A DNA stretch of 64,000 bases from Pseudorasbora parva (lineage: Eukaryota; Chordata; Actinopteri; Cypriniformes; Gobionidae). The notes beneath the pieces were generated by a model, which saw only the letters and a list, made by a program, of their open reading frames with translations, did not search any database and was not told where the DNA came from. The DNA lies in NCBI RefSeq assembly GCF_024679245.1, contig NC_090177.1:40377303-40441302 (forward strand), in the 5' to 3' direction. Both the position numbers and the translations under genes were made by a program. The first letter of the stretch is position 1. Every line of letters begins with the position of its first letter. Of this stretch, positions 22,201 through 34,500 are shown piece after piece.

Positions 22201-23210
22201 ATAGAAGCGGTGTAGTTTTGAATACTATAATAGGAGCGGTGTAGTTTTGAAGACTATAATAGGAGCGGTGTAGTTTTGAAGACTATAATAGAAGCAGTGT
22301 TTTGTTGACTATAATAGGAGCTGTGTAGTTTTATTGGCTATAATAGGAGCGGTGTAGTTTTGAAGACTATAATAGGAGCGGTGTAGTTTTGAAGACTATA
22401 ATAGGAGCGGTGTCGTTTTGAAGACTATAATAGAAGCAGTGTTTTGATTACTATAATAGGAGCGGTGTAGTTTTATTGTCTAAAATACTAGCGGTGTAGT
22501 TTTGTTGACTATAATAGGAGCGGTGTTTTGTTGACTCTAATAGGAGCGGTGGAGAGTTATTTACTATAATAGGAGTGGTGTTGTTTTATTGACTATAATA
22601 GGAGCGGTGTAGTTTTGTTGACTCTAATAGGAGCGGTGGAGAGTTATTTACTATAATAGGAGTGGTGTTGTTTTATTGACTATAATAGGAGCGGTGTAGT
22701 TTTATTGACTATAATAGGAGCGGTGTAGTTTTGTTGACTATAATAGGAGTGGTGTTGTTTTGTTGACTATAATAGGAGCGGAGTAGTTTTGTTGACTCTA
22801 ATAGGAGCGCTGTTGTTTTGAAGACTATAATAGGAGTTGTGTTTTGTTGACTATAATAGGAGCGGAGTAGTTTTGTTGACTATAATAGGAGCGGTGTAGT
22901 TTTGAAGACTATAATAGGAGCGGTGTAGTTTTGAAGACTAATAGAAGCAGTGTTTTGATTACTATAATAGGAGTGGTGTAGTTTTGAAGACTATAATAGG
23001 AGTGGTGTTTTGTTGACTATAATAGGAGCGGAGTAGTTTTGAAGACTAATAGGAGCAGTGTTTTGTTGACTATAATAGGAGCAGTGTTTTGTTGACTATA
23101 ATAGGAGCGGTGTAGTTTTGAAGACTATAATAGAAGCAGTGTTTTGATTACTATAATAGGAGCGGTGTAGTTTTGAAGACTATAATAGGAGTGGTGTTTT
23201 GTTGACTATA
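19217..23210 (+). repeat. 29-bp satellite array, block 5 with higher-order structure
   Basis: About 140 monomers. Marker monomers recur: ATATTAGCAGTGTAG near 20230 and 21493, and TTTTATTGTCTAAAATACTA at 21961 and 22471, with similar surrounding monomer order. This shows amplification of multi-monomer blocks (510 bp to about 1.3 kb). The last monomer is cut after GACTATA by the gypsy element. Confidence 0.94.
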
Positions 23211-23655
23211 TGTGAGAACTCATCACTGGACTGCTGTTTTCCTCCTGGTCGGCAGGTGGCGCCTCTCACCAGACTCCTACTAAACACTAACACTCATTAT
23301 GCCTGATATGTGACACCTGTGTTTTGCCCTATTTAAGTGGATGTGTGACATGCTGTTTTGTTCAGTCTTGAGGCTATGCTACCCGTTGTCAGCTGCAAGC
23401 TAAGTTTGTATTTACTCATGTCTTTTGGACCCTTGTGTCTGTTTTGTTTTTCTCTGTTTTTGGAAGCCAGGCTTCCTTTGTTGTGTTGCAATTTTCTTCA
23501 GTAAAGATTGTCTTTGTTTGAAGATCAACGACTCCTTGCTTTTGCCACCTCTGCCCTTGGATTCATTAACTTGGTACTTAGCTCAGTCAGTAAAGTCAGA
23601 GCCTTTGAACACTAGAGACCCGGGTTCGATCCCCACCTAGAACAGGCCCGTTACA
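23211..23655 (+). repeat. Gypsy 5' LTR
   Basis: Begins TGTGAGAACTC and ends GGCCCGTTACA. TATA-like TATTTAA at 23330-23336; predicted start of RNA about 23360, 30 bp downstream. AGTAAAG near 23500 is the nearest poly(A)-like signal. The 3' part (about 23570-23645) is tRNA-like, with Pol III A- and B-box motifs. Confidence 0.95.
23575..23645 (+). other. tRNA-like segment inside the LTR
   Basis: TTAGCTCAGTCAGTAAAG (23578-23595) resembles a Pol III A box with a four-base-pair D-stem (GCTC/GAGC). GGTTCGATCCC (23623-23633) is a perfect B box. The T-stem keeps only three pairs and no acceptor stem is convincing, so it is a tRNA-derived remnant, as in SINE heads, and not a working tRNA. The identical segment lies in the 3' LTR at about 28461-28531. 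Confidence 0.65.
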
Positions 23656-23668
23656 GCAAGACTAAACC
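23656..23668 (+). promoter_or_regulatory. Candidate self-primer binding site
   Basis: CAAGACTAAAC (23657-23667) lies one base after the 5' LTR. Ten of its 11 positions are complementary to GTTCAGTCTTG (23360-23370) in the LTR, which starts where the RNA 5' end is expected, 30 bp after the TATA-like box. Self-priming by the folded 5' end of the RNA is known for Tf1 and has been proposed for related vertebrate chromoviruses. No match to a common tRNA 3' end was evident. Confidence 0.55.
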
Positions 23669-23696
23669 AGAAACATGAATCCATGCACCTTCTAAT

Positions 23697-24632
23697 GTGG
23701 ATCGCATTCTGTCTGCCATAGCCGGGCAAGCTGCAGCCATCCAGCAACATGAGCAAATCCTTGCTGATATTCTTCAACGCTTAAGTCTTCAGCCTCCAAC
23801 CACTTCATCTCAAGAGTCCCAGCTGCCACCTGGTAATCCTTCTCAAGCAGTGGTAGCCTCCTTGTCAGAACCCAAACTACCAGCACCAGAACGATTTGAT
23901 GGCAGTCCTGAGAAGTGTCGTGGCTTTGTCACCCAGTGCACCCTAGTATTTCAACTGCAACCTGGAAGCTTCCCCACAGAGAGCAGCAAGGTGGCCTACA
24001 TCATCACCCTTCTCACTGGCAAGGCATTAGACTGGGCCTCAACTTTGTGGGATCAACGGTCACCATTAACTGCAAACAGCAGCAACTTCATTTCTGAAAT
24101 GAGGAGGGTCTTCCACCATCCAGCATGCACAGGAGATGTGGACTACCGGTTGCTTCGACTCTCTCAGGGCACTCGGAGTGTGGCGGAGTTTGCCATTGAG
24201 TTTCGTACCCTGGCTTCAGAGAGTGGATGGGACCAGCGAGCCTTGAAGGCCACATTCCACCAAGCCTTGTCTTCTGAACTCAAGGATGAGTTGGCATTTA
24301 GAGACCCTTCTCCTGATTTAGAATCCCTCATCGATGTAGCCATCCGAGTAGATCATCGTCTCCGAGAACGACAACAGGAACGACGCCGAGAGACTGGTTT
24401 GTATCGTCCTCAGGAATCCTCCAATACTGTTGAACCTCCCTGGAAACCCAATGATCTGGAGGAACCGATGCAGCTTGGTAGAACTAAACTAACCCAGACA
24501 GAAAGGGATCGCCGGATGAGGGAACGACGCTGTCTGTACTGTGGGAAGTCTGGCCATTTCCGATCCAACTGCCCTGAATTGTCGGGAAAAGCCAGTTCTC
24601 GTCCAGGAAAGGGGGAACTGGAGCGAGAGTAG
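23697..24632 (+). CDS. Gypsy Gag
   Basis: The frame encodes a capsid-like region of the retrotransposon gag family (residues about 60-230: [60 protein letters not shown]) and a nucleocapsid zinc knuckle [14 protein letters not shown] (C-X2-C-X4-H-X4-C) near residues 277-290. Gag packages the RNA and forms the particle. The start is uncertain. The frame is open from 23679 but the only nearby ATG (23675) is in another register and ends after six codons, so either a non-AUG start or a small indel at the N-terminus must be assumed. The 3' end overlaps pol. Confidence 0.88.
   Translation: MDRILSAIAGQAAAIQQHEQILADILQRLSLQPPTTSSQESQLPPGNPSQAVVASLSEPKLPAPERFDGSPEKCRGFVTQCTLVFQLQPGSFPTESSKVAYIITLLTGKALDWASTLWDQRSPLTANSSNFISEMRRVFHHPACTGDVDYRLLRLSQGTRSVAEFAIEFRTLASESGWDQRALKATFHQALSSELKDELAFRDPSPDLESLIDVAIRVDHRLRERQQERRRETGLYRPQESSNTVEPPWKPNDLEEPMQLGRTKLTQTERDRRMRERRCLYCGKSGHFRSNCPELSGKASSRPGKGELERE
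24578..24632 (+). promoter_or_regulatory. gag-pol overlap with candidate -1 slippery site
   Basis: The pol frame opens at 24578 and is -1 relative to gag. Within the overlap, AAAGGGG at 24608-24614 has the register A_AAG_GGG in the gag frame, fitting the X_XXY_YYZ rule for -1 ribosomal frameshifting. A downstream pseudoknot was not established. Confidence 0.5.
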
Positions 24633-27600
24633 ATATCTTCCCCCATCCTGCAACCTCTGGAGTCACGGTTCAAGCCACCATCGTCCACAACAACCAGCAT
24701 CACCAGCTTGGTGCTTTCATTGATTCTGGGGCTGCTGGGAACTTTTTGGATCTAGAGGTAGCCAAGCGCTTGGGAATCCCATCGGTGCTCCTCCGGAAAC
24801 CTCTAACCATTACGGCGCTAGACGGCCGACCTCTGGGGTCAGGACAGGTCAGTCACTGCACTTCATTCCTTCAGTTTGAGATTGGGGGTCATAAGGAACT
24901 AATGCAATTTTTTCTGATCCAGTCACCAGAACTCCCCTTAGTTCTTGGATTTCCATGGCTAAATTGTCACAACCCACATATTGACTGGTCCAGAGGTATA
25001 GTTAAAGGTTGGGGAACTAACTGTTGTATTTCTGCTCTTTCTTTTTGCCATTCTCCTGAGATACTGGAAGCATTCTCAGGGCCTTTGTCAACACTCTCTA
25101 GGAGGCCTGCCAATATCAAGTCTGCCATCACAAGTTTCCAAGTCCTTCATCCTGAGTCGTCTCAAGCTCCCCAGCCCACAGAGGTGCTAAAGCTTCCTAT
25201 TACAAAAACTCTTAATACTGTGCCTCCTATGTCTCTCCCTAAACTGTCCAGAGTTCCTCCAGAGTATGCTGATCTCAGTGAAGTCTTCAGCAAGTCCCGA
25301 GCCACCTCCCTTCCTCCACACAGACCATATGATTGTGCTATAGACTTGGTTCCTGGCGCATGCCCACCACGGGGTAGACTTTACTCTCTCTCTGCCCCTG
25401 AGAGGGGTGCTATGGATAAGTACCTTAATGAAGCCTTGGATAATGGTTTCATTCGTCCTTCGACCTCACCTGCTGGAGCAGGGTTTTTTTTTGTTGAGAA
25501 GAAGGATGGTGACCTCAGGCCCTGCATCGACTACAGAGGTCTTAACCGCATCACCATTAAGAATCGTTACCCCCTGCCCCTGATGACTACCGCCTTTGAA
25601 ATCCTGCAGGGTGCCAACATCTTCTCTAAGTTAGATCTCCGAAATGCCTACCATCTTGTCAGGATTCGAGAAGGTGACGAATGGAAGACGGCCTTCAACA
25701 CCCCGACAGGCCACTACGAGTACCAGGTAATGCCCTTTGGCCTGGTCAATGCCCCAGCTGTCTTCCAGTCGTTCATAAATGATGCCCTACGTGAGATGCT
25801 GAACAAGTTTGTTTTTGTCTACCTTGACGATATTCTGATTTTCTCAAGTAACTATCAGGAGCACGTTCAACATGTTCGACAGGTCCTGTCCCAGTTACTT
25901 AAACACAGCCTTTTCGTCAAGCTTGAGAAGAGTGAGTTCCATGTGTCTTCAGTCCCATTTCTGGGCTTCATCGTTTCCAAGGGCAGTCTCCAGATGGATC
26001 CTGGCAAGGTTCATGCAGTGCAGGAATGGCCTCAGCCTGGTTCTGTGAAGCAGGTACAACGCTTTCTTGGGTTTGCTAATTTTTATAGGAGGTTTATAAG
26101 AAACTTTAGCTCTGTTGCAGAACCTCTTTCCGCACTGACCAAGAAGTCTGCCCAACCATTCACATGGACTGAGAAGGCCAACCAAGCTTTTAACAAGCTG
26201 AGAACACTCTTTACGTCTGCTCCCATCTTAACCCTTCCAGATCCAGAGTTGCCCTTTGTGGTGGAGGTGGATGCTTCAGATGTGGGTGTAGGGGCAGTCT
26301 TATCCCAAAGAGCCAGAATTGACAACAGGCTTCACCCATGTGCTTACCTGTCTCGTCGACTTACTGCAGCAGAGAGGAATTATGACATTGGAAACCGGGA
26401 GCTTTTGGCAGTAAAGGTGGCGCTGGAGGAGTGGAGGCATTGGTTGGAGGGGGCCAAGCATCCATTCCTCATCTGGACAGACCATAGAAACCTTACCTAC
26501 ATTCGGGAGGCCAAGAGAATGAATTCCCGCCAGGCACGTTGGGCTCTGTTTTTTAACCGGTTTGACTTTGTTCTTTCTTACCGCCCAGGTTCCAAGAATT
26601 CAAAACCAGATGCACTGTCAAGGCAGTTTGATTCCCCAGAGGAGGAGTCCAGACCGGAACCCATCCTACCTACCTCCAGAATAGTGGCATCTATCCAGTG
26701 GGGCATTGAGGCTGAAATTAAGAAGGCCCAACAGAAACAGTTTGTTCCAGGTAATGGTCCACCAGGACGTCTCTTTGTACCTAACCGACTACGCTCTGAT
26801 GTGTTACAGTGGGCACATAATTCCCTCCCCTCTGGTCATCCTGGAGCCACTAGAACTTGCAAGCTCATCCGGAGAAGGTTTTGGTGGCCAAAGTTGCAAA
26901 AAGACGTCCGGGATTTTGTTGCCGCTTGTACTGTATGTGCCCAGAACAAGGATCCTAGAACCCACCCTCAAGGGCTACTGCATCCTCTACCTATCCCTAA
27001 ACATCCTTGGTCACACATATCTCTAGACTATGTCACAGGGCTACCGAAATCCCAAGGTAACACAGTCATTCTTGTGGTGGTGGATAGATTTTCTAAAGCT
27101 TGTCACCTCCTGCCATTACCCAAACTTCCCACAGCAAGCCAGACTGCAGAGCTCCTAATGCAGCATGTGTTCAGGATTCATGGATTTCCCCAGGATATGG
27201 TCTCCGATAGAGGGTCTCAGTTCACCTCTCGGTTCTGGAAGGCATTTAGCCGTCTCATTGGGTCTGATATTAGTCTGTCATCAGGTTTTCACCCACAGTC
27301 TAATGGACAGACAGAGAGGGTGAATCAGGAGATAGAGAAGACTTTGAGATGTTTGGTAGCAGACAATCAGACCACTTGGAGCTCTCGATTAGTATGGGCA
27401 GAATTTGCACATAATACTCTCTACCATTCCTCCTTAGGCATGTCTCCTTTCGAGTGCCAGTACGGCTTTCCCCCTCTTTTGTTCCCTGGACAGGAGCCAG
27501 AGGTATGTGTGCCTGCTGCTGCTCAAATGGTTCGCCGGTGTCAACGGGCTTGGAAGAAGGCCCGGGCAACGTTACTGAAAGCCACTCAACAACAGCGGAG

Positions 27601-28084
27601 GCAAGCTAACCGGCGCCGACGGTTGGGACCAATGCTTCGTCCGGGTCAGAGAGTGTGGCTTGCAACCAGAGATCTTCCTCTGCGGGTAGAATCTCGCAAA
27701 CTGGCTCCACGTTATATTGGGCCTTTTAAGATCATCAGGAAGATAAATCCAGTATCTTATCGTCTGCTTCTGCCCAGGTCTATGAGGATCCACCCAACAT
27801 TTCATGTCTCTCGGCTAAAGCCTGTTGTTTGTTCCTCTCTGTCCCCAGCTTGCAAACCTGCCCCAGCTGCCCGTATCGTCAATGGACAACCAGCTTACAC
27901 TGTACGTAGGCTGGTGGATTCTCGGATGGTCCGTGGAAAGGTGCAGTATTTGGTCGACTGGGAGGGTTACGGCCCTGAGGAGCGCACATGGGTGCCTGCT
28001 CGAGACATTCTGGACCCAGCACTCATTACGGCCTTCCATCATACCCAAAGACTCCTTCAAGGGAACGTCAGGGGCCGTTCTTAG
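24611..28084 (+). CDS. Gypsy Pol: protease, RT, RNase H, integrase, chromodomain
   Basis: One uninterrupted frame. Protease has the catalytic triplet DSG in [10 protein letters not shown] (24722-24730), which lies upstream of the first in-frame ATG and therefore needs the frameshift for expression. RT has [18 protein letters not shown] and the catalytic YLDD ([10 protein letters not shown]). RNase H has VEVDASD, NRELLAV and WTDHRNL. Integrase has an HHCC zinc domain (H-X-...-CTVCAQNK), then the DDE core in [19 protein letters not shown] and [10 protein letters not shown]. The last ~60 residues form a chromodomain ([20 protein letters not shown], then [11 protein letters not shown]), which in chromoviruses steers integration to modified chromatin. 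All key residues are present, so this copy may be functional. Confidence 0.95.
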   Translation, partial: GGTGARVDIFPHPATSGVTVQATIVHNNQHHQLGAFIDSGAAGNFLDLEVAKRLGIPSVLLRKPLTITALDGRPLGSGQVSHCTSFLQFEIGGHKELMQFFLIQSPELPLVLGFPWLNCHNPHIDWSRGIVKGWGTNCCISALSFCHSPEILEAFSGPLSTLSRRPANIKSAITSFQVLHPESSQAPQPTEVLKLPITKTLNTVPPMSLPKLSRVPPEYADLSEVFSKSRATSLPPHRPYDCAIDLVPGACPPRGRLYSLSAPERGAMDKYLNEALDNGFIRPSTSPAGAGFFFVEKKDGDLRPCIDYRGLNRITIKNRYPLPLMTTAFEILQGANIFSKLDLRNAYHLVRIREGDEWKTAFNTPTGHYEYQVMPFGLVNAPAVFQSFINDALREMLNKFVFVYLDDILIFSSNYQEHVQHVRQVLSQLLKHSLFVKLEKSEFHVSSVPFLGFIVSKGSLQMDPGKVHAVQEWPQPGSVKQVQRFLGFANFYRRFIRNFSSVAEPLSALTKKSAQPFTWTEKANQAFNKLRTLFTSAPILTLPDPELPFVVEVDASDVGVGAVLSQRARIDNRLHPCAYLSRRLTAAERNYDIGNRELLAVKVALEEWRHWLEGAKHPFLIWTDHRNLTYIREAKRMNSRQARWALFFNRFDFVLSYRPGSKNSKPDALSRQFDSPEEESRPEPILPTSRIVASIQWGIEAEIKKAQQKQFVPGNGPPGRLFVPNRLRSDVLQWAHNSLPSGHPGATRTCKLIRRRFWWPKLQKDVRDFVAACTVCAQNKDPRTHPQGLLHPLPIPKHPWSHISLDYVTGLPKSQGNTVILVVVDRFSKACHLLPLPKLPTASQTAELLMQHVFRIHGFPQDMVSDRGSQFTSRFWKAFSRLIGSDISLSSGFHPQSNGQTERVNQEIEKTLRCLVADNQTTWSSRLVWAEFAHNTLYHSSLGMSPFECQYGFPPLLFPGQEPEVCVPAAAQMVRRCQRAWKKARATLLKATQQQRRQANRRRRLGPMLRPGQRVWLATRDLPLRVESRKLAPRYIGPFKIIRKINPVSYRLLLPRSMRIHPTFHVSRLKPVVCSSLSPACKPAPAARIVNGQPAYTVRRLVDSRMVRGKVQYLVDWEGYGPEERTWVPARDILDPALITAFHHTQRLLQGNVRGRS

Positions 28085-28092
28085 AGGGGAGA
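28083..28092 (+). promoter_or_regulatory. Polypurine tract
   Basis: AGAGGGGAGA overlaps the pol stop codon and lies 4 bp before the 3' LTR. It is the expected plus-strand primer for an LTR retrotransposon. Confidence 0.8.
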
Positions 28093-28096
28093 CTCC

Positions 28097-28541
28097 TGTG
28101 AGAACTCATCACTGGACTGCTGTTTTCCTCCTGGTCGGCAGGTGGCGCCTCTCACCAGACTCCTACTAAACACTAACACTCATTATGCCTGATATGTGAC
28201 ACCTGTGTTTTGCCCTATTTAAGTGGATGTGTGACATGCTGTTTTGTTCAGTCTTGAGCCTATGCTACCCGTTGTCAGCTGCAAGCTAAGTTTGTATTTA
28301 CTCATGTCTTTTGGACCCTTGTGTCTGTTTTGTTTTTCTCTGTTTTTGGAAGCCAGGCTTCCTTTGTTGTGTTGCAATTTTCTTCAGTAAAGATTGTCTT
28401 TGTTTGAAGATCAACGACTCCTTGCTTTTGCCACCTCTGCCCTTGGATTCATTAACTTGGTACTTAGCTCAGTCAGTAAAGTCAGAGCCTTTGAACACTA
28501 GAGACCCGGGTTCGATCCCCACCTAGAACAGGCCCGTTACA
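28097..28541 (+). repeat. Gypsy 3' LTR
   Basis: 445 bp, same length as the 5' LTR and differing at one position that I could find. Satellite resumes with the duplicated CTATA. Confidence 0.95.
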
Positions 28542-31500
28542 CTATAATAGGAGCGGAGTAGTTTTGAAGACTAATAGGAGCAGTGTTTTGTTGACTATAA
28601 TAGGAGCAGTGTTTTGTTGACTATAATAGGAGCTGTGTTTTGTTGACTATAATAGGAGCAGAGTAGTTTTGAAGACTATAATAGGAGCGGTGTTTTGTTG
28701 ACTCTAATAGGAGAGGTGTTGTTTTGTTGACTCTAATAGAAGTGGTGTAGTTTTATTGACTATAATAGGAGCGGTGTAGTTTTGAAGACTATAATAGGAG
28801 CGGTGTTTTGTTGACTATAATAGGAGCAGTGTAGTTTTGTTGACTATAATAAGAGCGGTGTAGTTTTATTGACTCTAAAAGGAGTGGTGTAGTTTTGAAG
28901 ACTATAATAGGAGCGGTGTAGTTTTGAAGACTAAAATGGGAGCGGTGTTGTTTTGTTGACTATAATAGGAGTGGTGTTTTGTTGACTACAATAGAAGCGG
29001 TGTAGTTTTGTTGACTATAAAAGGAGCAGGGTTTTGTTGACTATAATAGGAGCGTTGTAGTTTTGTTGACTATAATAGGAGCGGTGTAGTTTTATTGACT
29101 ATAATAGGAGCGGTGTTGTTTTGTTGACTAATAGGAGCGTTGTAGTTTTATTGACTCTAATGAGCAGAGTAGTTTTGAAGACTATAATAGGAGCGGTGTT
29201 TTGTTGACTATAATAGGAGCGGAGTAGTTTTGAAGACTATAATAGGAGCGGTGTTTTGTTGACTATAATAGGAGCGGTGTAGTTTTGAAGACTATAATAG
29301 AAGCAGTGTTTTGTTGACTATAATAGGAGTGGTGTGATTTTGAAGACAATAATATTAGCAGTGTAGTTTTAAATACTATAACAGGAAAGGTGTAGTTTTA
29401 TTGACTATAATAGGAGCGGTGTAGTTTTAAAGACTATAATAGGAGGGGTGTAGTTTTGAAGACTATAATAGGAGCGGTGGTTTGTTGACTATAATAGGAG
29501 CGGTGTTTTGTTGACTACAATAGGAGCGGTGTAGTTTTATTGGCTATAATAGGAGTGGTGTAGTTTTGAAGACTATAATAGGAGCGGTGTAGTTTTGAAG
29601 ACTATAATAGAAGCAGTGTTTTGTTGACTATAATAGGAGCGGTGTTGTTTTGTTGAATATAATAGGAGTGGTGTTGTTTTGTTGACTATAATAGGAGCTG
29701 TGTAGTTTTGTTGACTATAATAGGAGCGGTGTAGTTTTGTTGACTATAATAGGAGCAGAGTAGTTTTGAAGACTATAATAGGAGCGGTGTTTTGTTGACT
29801 CTAATAGGAGAGGTGTTGTTTTGTTGACTCTAATAGAAGTGGTGTAGTTTTATTGACTATAATAGGAGCGGTGTAGTTTTGAAGACTATAATAGGAGCGG
29901 TGTTTTGTTGACTCTAATAGGAGAGGTGTTGTTTTGTTGACTCTAATAGAAGTGGTGTAGTTTTATTGACTATAATAGGAGCGGTGTAGTTTTGAAGACT
30001 ATAATAGGAGCGGTGTTTTGTTGACTATAATAGGAGCGGTGTTGTTTTGTTGAATATAATAGGAGTGGTGTTGTTTTGTTGACTATAATAGGAGCTGTGT
30101 AGTTTTGTTGACTATAATAGGAGCGGTGTAGTTTTGAAGACTATAATAGGAGCGGTGTAGTTTTGAAGACTATAATAGAAGCAGTGTTTTGATTACTATA
30201 ATAGGAGCGGTGTAGTTTTATTGTCTAAAATACTAGTGGTGTAGTTTTGTTGACTATAATAGGAGCGGAGTAGTTTTGAAGACTATAATAGGAGCGGTGT
30301 TTTGTTGACTATAATAGGAGCGGTGTAGTTTTGAAGACTATAATAGAAGCAGTGTTTTGTTGACTATAATAGGAGTGGTGTGATTTTGAAGACTATAATA
30401 TTAGCAGTGTAGTTTTAAATACTATAACAGGAAAGGTGTAGTTTTATTGAATATAATAGGAGCGGTGTAGTTTTAAAGACTATAATAGGAGCGGTGTAGT
30501 TTTGAAGACTATAATAGGAGCGGTGGTTTGTTGACTATAATAGGAGCGGTGTTTTGTTGACTACAATAGGAGCGGTGTAGTTTTATTGGCTATAATAGGA
30601 GTGGTGTAGTTTTGAAGACTATAATAGGAGCGGTGTAGTTTTGAAGACTATAATAGAAGCAGTGTTTTGTTGACTATAATAGGAGCGGTGTTGTTTTGTT
30701 GAATATAATAGGAGTGGTGTTGTTTTGTTGAATATAATAGGAGTGGTGTTGTTTTGTTGACTATAATAGGAGCTGTGTAGTTTTGTTGACTATAATAGGA
30801 GCGGTGTAGTTTTGTTGACTATAATAGGAGCAGAGTAGTTTTGAAGACTATAATAGGAGCGGTGTTTTGTTGACTCTAATAGGAGAGGTGTTGTTTTGTT
30901 GACTCTAATAGAAGTGGTGTAGTTTTATTGACTATAATAGGAGCGGTGTAGTTTTGAAGACTATAATAGGAGCGGTGTTTTGTTGACTCTAATAGGAGAG
31001 GTGTTGTTTTGTTGACTCTAATAGAAGTGGTGTAGTTTTATTGACTATAATAGGAGCGGTGTAGTTTTGAAGACTATAATAGGAGCGGTGTTTTGTTGAC
31101 TATAATAGGAGCGGTGTTGTTTTGTTGAATATAATAGGAGTGGTGTTGTTTTGTTGACTATAATAGGAGCTGTGTAGTTTTGTTGACTATAATAGGAGCG
31201 GTGTAGTTTTGAAGACTATAATAGGAGCGGTGTAGTTTTGAAGACTATAATAGAAGCAGTGTTTTGATTACTATAATAGGAGCGGTGTAGTTTTATTGTC
31301 TAAAATACTAGCGGTGTAGTTTTGTTGACTATAATTGGAGTGGTGTTGTTTTGTTGACTATAATAGGAGCGGAGTAGTTTTGTTGACTCTAATAGGAGCG
31401 GTGTAGTTTTGAAGACTATAATAAGAGTGGTGTTTTGTTGACTATAATAGGAGCAGAGTAGTTTTGAAGACTATAATAGGAGCGGTGTTTTGTTGACTCT

Positions 31501-34500
31501 AATAGGAGAGGTGTTGTTTTGTTGACTCTAATAGAAGTGGTGTAGTTTTATTGACTATAATAGGAGCGGTGTAGTTTTGAAGACTATAATAGGAGTGGTG
31601 TTTTGTTGACTATAATAGGAGCGGAGTAGTTTTGAAGACTATAATAGGAGCTGTGTTTTGTTGACTATAATAGGAGCAGTGTAGTTTTGTTGACTATAAT
31701 AAGAGCGGTGTAGTTTTATTGACTCTAAAAGGAGTGGTGTAGTTTTGAAGACTATAATAGGAGCGGTGTAGTTTTGAAGACTATAATAGGAGTGGTGTTT
31801 TGTTGACTACAATAGAAGCGGTGTAGTTTTGTTGACTATAAAAGGAGCAGTGTTTTCTTCACTATAATAGGAGCGTTGTAGTTTTGAAGACTATAATAGG
31901 AGCGGTGTAGTTTTATTGTCTAAAATACTAGCGGTGTAGTTTTGTTGACTATAATAGGAGCGGTGTAATTTTGTTGACTATAATAGGAGCATTGTAGTTT
32001 TGTTGACTATAATAGGAGCGGTGTAGTTTTGTTGACTATAATAGGAGCGGTGTAGTTTTATTGACTATAATAGGAGCGGTGTTGTTTTGTTGACTAATAG
32101 GAGCGTTGTAGTTTTATTGACTCTAATAGGAGCAGAGTAGTTTTGAAGACTATAATAGGAGCGGTGTTTTGTTGACTATAATAGGAGCGGAGTAGTTTTG
32201 AAGACTATAATAGGAGCGGTGTTTTGTTGACTATAATAGGAGTGGTGTAATTTTGAAGACTATAATATTAGCAGTGTAGTTTTAAATACTATAACAGGAA
32301 AGGTGTAGTTTTATTGACTATAATAGGAGCGGTGTAGTTTTAAAGACTATAATAGGAGCGGTGTAGTTTTGAAGACTATAATAGGAGCGGTGGTTTGTTG
32401 ACTATAATAGGAGCGGTGTTTTGTTGACTACAATAGGAGTGGTGTTGTTTTATTGACTATAATAGGAGTGGTGTTGTTTTGTTGACTATAATAGAAGCTG
32501 TGTAGTTTTATTGGCTATAATAGGAGCGGTGTAGTTTTGAAGACTATAATAGGAGCGGTGCAGTTTTGAAGACTATAATAGGAGTGGTGTTGTTTTGTTG
32601 ACTATAATAGGAGCGGAGTAGTTTTGTTGACTCTAATAGGAGCGGTGTAGTTTTGAAGACTATAATAGGAGTGGTGTTTTGTTGACTATAATAGGAGCAG
32701 AGTAGTTTTGAAGACTATAATAGGAGCGGTGTTTTGTTGACTCTAATAGGAGAGGTGTTGTTTTGTTGACTCTAATAGAAGTGGTGTAGTTTTATTGACT
32801 ATAATAGGAGCGGTGTAGTTTTGAAGACTATAATAGGAGTGGTGTTTTGTTGACTATAATAGGAGCGGAGTAGTTTTGAAGACTATAATAGGAGCGGTGT
32901 TTTGTTGACTATAATAGGAGCAGTGTAGTTTTGTTGACTATAATAAGAGCGGTGTAGTTTTATTGACTCTAAAAGGAGTGGTGTAGTTTTGAAGACTATA
33001 ATAGGAGCGGTGTAGTTTTGAAGACTAAAATGGGAGCGGTGTTGTTTTGTTGACTATAATAGGAGTGGTGTTTTGTTGACTACAATAGAAGCGGTGTAGT
33101 TTTGTTGACTATAATAGGAGCGGTGTAATTTTGTTGACTATAATAGGAGCGTTGTAGTTTTGTTGACTATAATAGGAGCGGTGTAGTTTTATTGACTATA
33201 ATAGGAGCGGTGTTGTTTTGTTGACTAATAGGAGCGTTGTAGTTTTATTGACTCTAATGAGCAGAGTAGTTTTGAAGACTATAATAGGAGCGGTGTTTTG
33301 TTGACTATAATAGGAGCGGAGTAGTTTTGAAGACTATAATAGGAGCGGTGTAGTTTTGAAGACTATAATAGAAGCAGTGTTTTGTTGACTATAATAGGAG
33401 CGGTGTTGTTTTGTTGAATATAATAGGAGTGGTGTTGTTTTGTTGACTATAATAGGAGCTGTGTAGTTTTGTTGACTATAATAGGAGCGGTGTAGTTTTG
33501 TTGACTATAATAGGAGCAGAGTAGTTTTGAAGACTATAATAGGAGCGGTGTTTTGATTACTATAATAGGAGCGGTGTAGTTTTATTGTCTAAAATACTAG
33601 CGGTGTAGTTTTGTTGACTATAATAGGAGCGGTGTTTTGTTGACTCTAATAGGAGCGGTGGAGAGTTATTTACTATAATAGGAGTGGTGTTGTTTTATTG
33701 ACTATAATAGGAGCGGAGTAGTTTTGTTGACTCTAATAGGAGCGCTGTTGTTTTGTTGACTCTAATAGAAGCGGTGTAGTTTTGAATACTATAATAGGAG
33801 CGGTGTAGTTTTGAAGACTATAATAGGAGCGGTGTAGTTTTGAAGACTATAATAGAAGCAGTGTTTTGTTGACTATAATAGGAGCTGTGTAGTTTTATTG
33901 GCTATAATAGGAGCGGTGTAGTTTTGAAGACTATAATAGGAGCGGTGTAGTTTTGAAGACTATAATAGGAGCGGTGTAGTTTTGAAGACTATAATAGAAG
34001 CAGTGTTTTGATTACTATAATAGGAGCGGTGTAGTTTTATTGTCTAAAATACTAGCGGTGTAGTTTTGTTGACTATAATAGGAGCGGTGTTTTGTTGACT
34101 CTAATAGGAGCGGTGGAGAGTTATTTACTATAATAGGAGTGGTGTTGTTTTATTGACTATAATAGGAGCGGTGTAGTTTTGTTGACTCTAATAGGAGCGG
34201 TGGAGAGTTATTTACTATAATAGGAGTGGTGTTGTTTTATTGACTATAATAGGAGCGGTGTAGTTTTATTGACTATAATAGGAGCGGTGTAGTTTTGTTG
34301 ACTATAATAGGAGTGGTGTTGTTTTGTTGACTATAATAGGAGCGGAGTAGTTTTGTTGACTCTAATAGGAGCGGTGTTGTTTTGAAGACTATAATAGGAG
34401 TGGTGTTGTTTTGTTGACTCTAATAGGAGTGGTGTTGTTTTGTTGACTCTAATAGAAGTGGTGTAGTTTTATTGACTATAATAGGAGCGGTGTAGTTTTG

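Larger units (their letters stand above)
23211..28541 (+). mobile_element. Ty3/gypsy chromovirus-type LTR retrotransposon, young
   Basis: A 5.33-kb element with two 445-bp LTRs (TGT...ACA). I found one difference between them (G versus C in GTCTTGAGG/CCTATG). Inside are gag with a CCHC knuckle and pol with protease, RT, RNase H, integrase and a C-terminal chromodomain, which places it in the chromovirus group. It has a polypurine tract and a candidate self-primer site. The target duplication CTATA (23206-23210 and 28542-28546) lies within a satellite monomer. Near-identical LTRs and open frames indicate recent insertion. Confidence 0.95.

Noticed and set aside
23620..23640. Functional tRNA gene in the gypsy LTR
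   Set aside because: A and B boxes are present but the acceptor stem is absent and the T-stem is incomplete.
25949..28060. Several minus-strand frames in gypsy pol
   Set aside because: Antisense shadows of a clearly conserved polyprotein.
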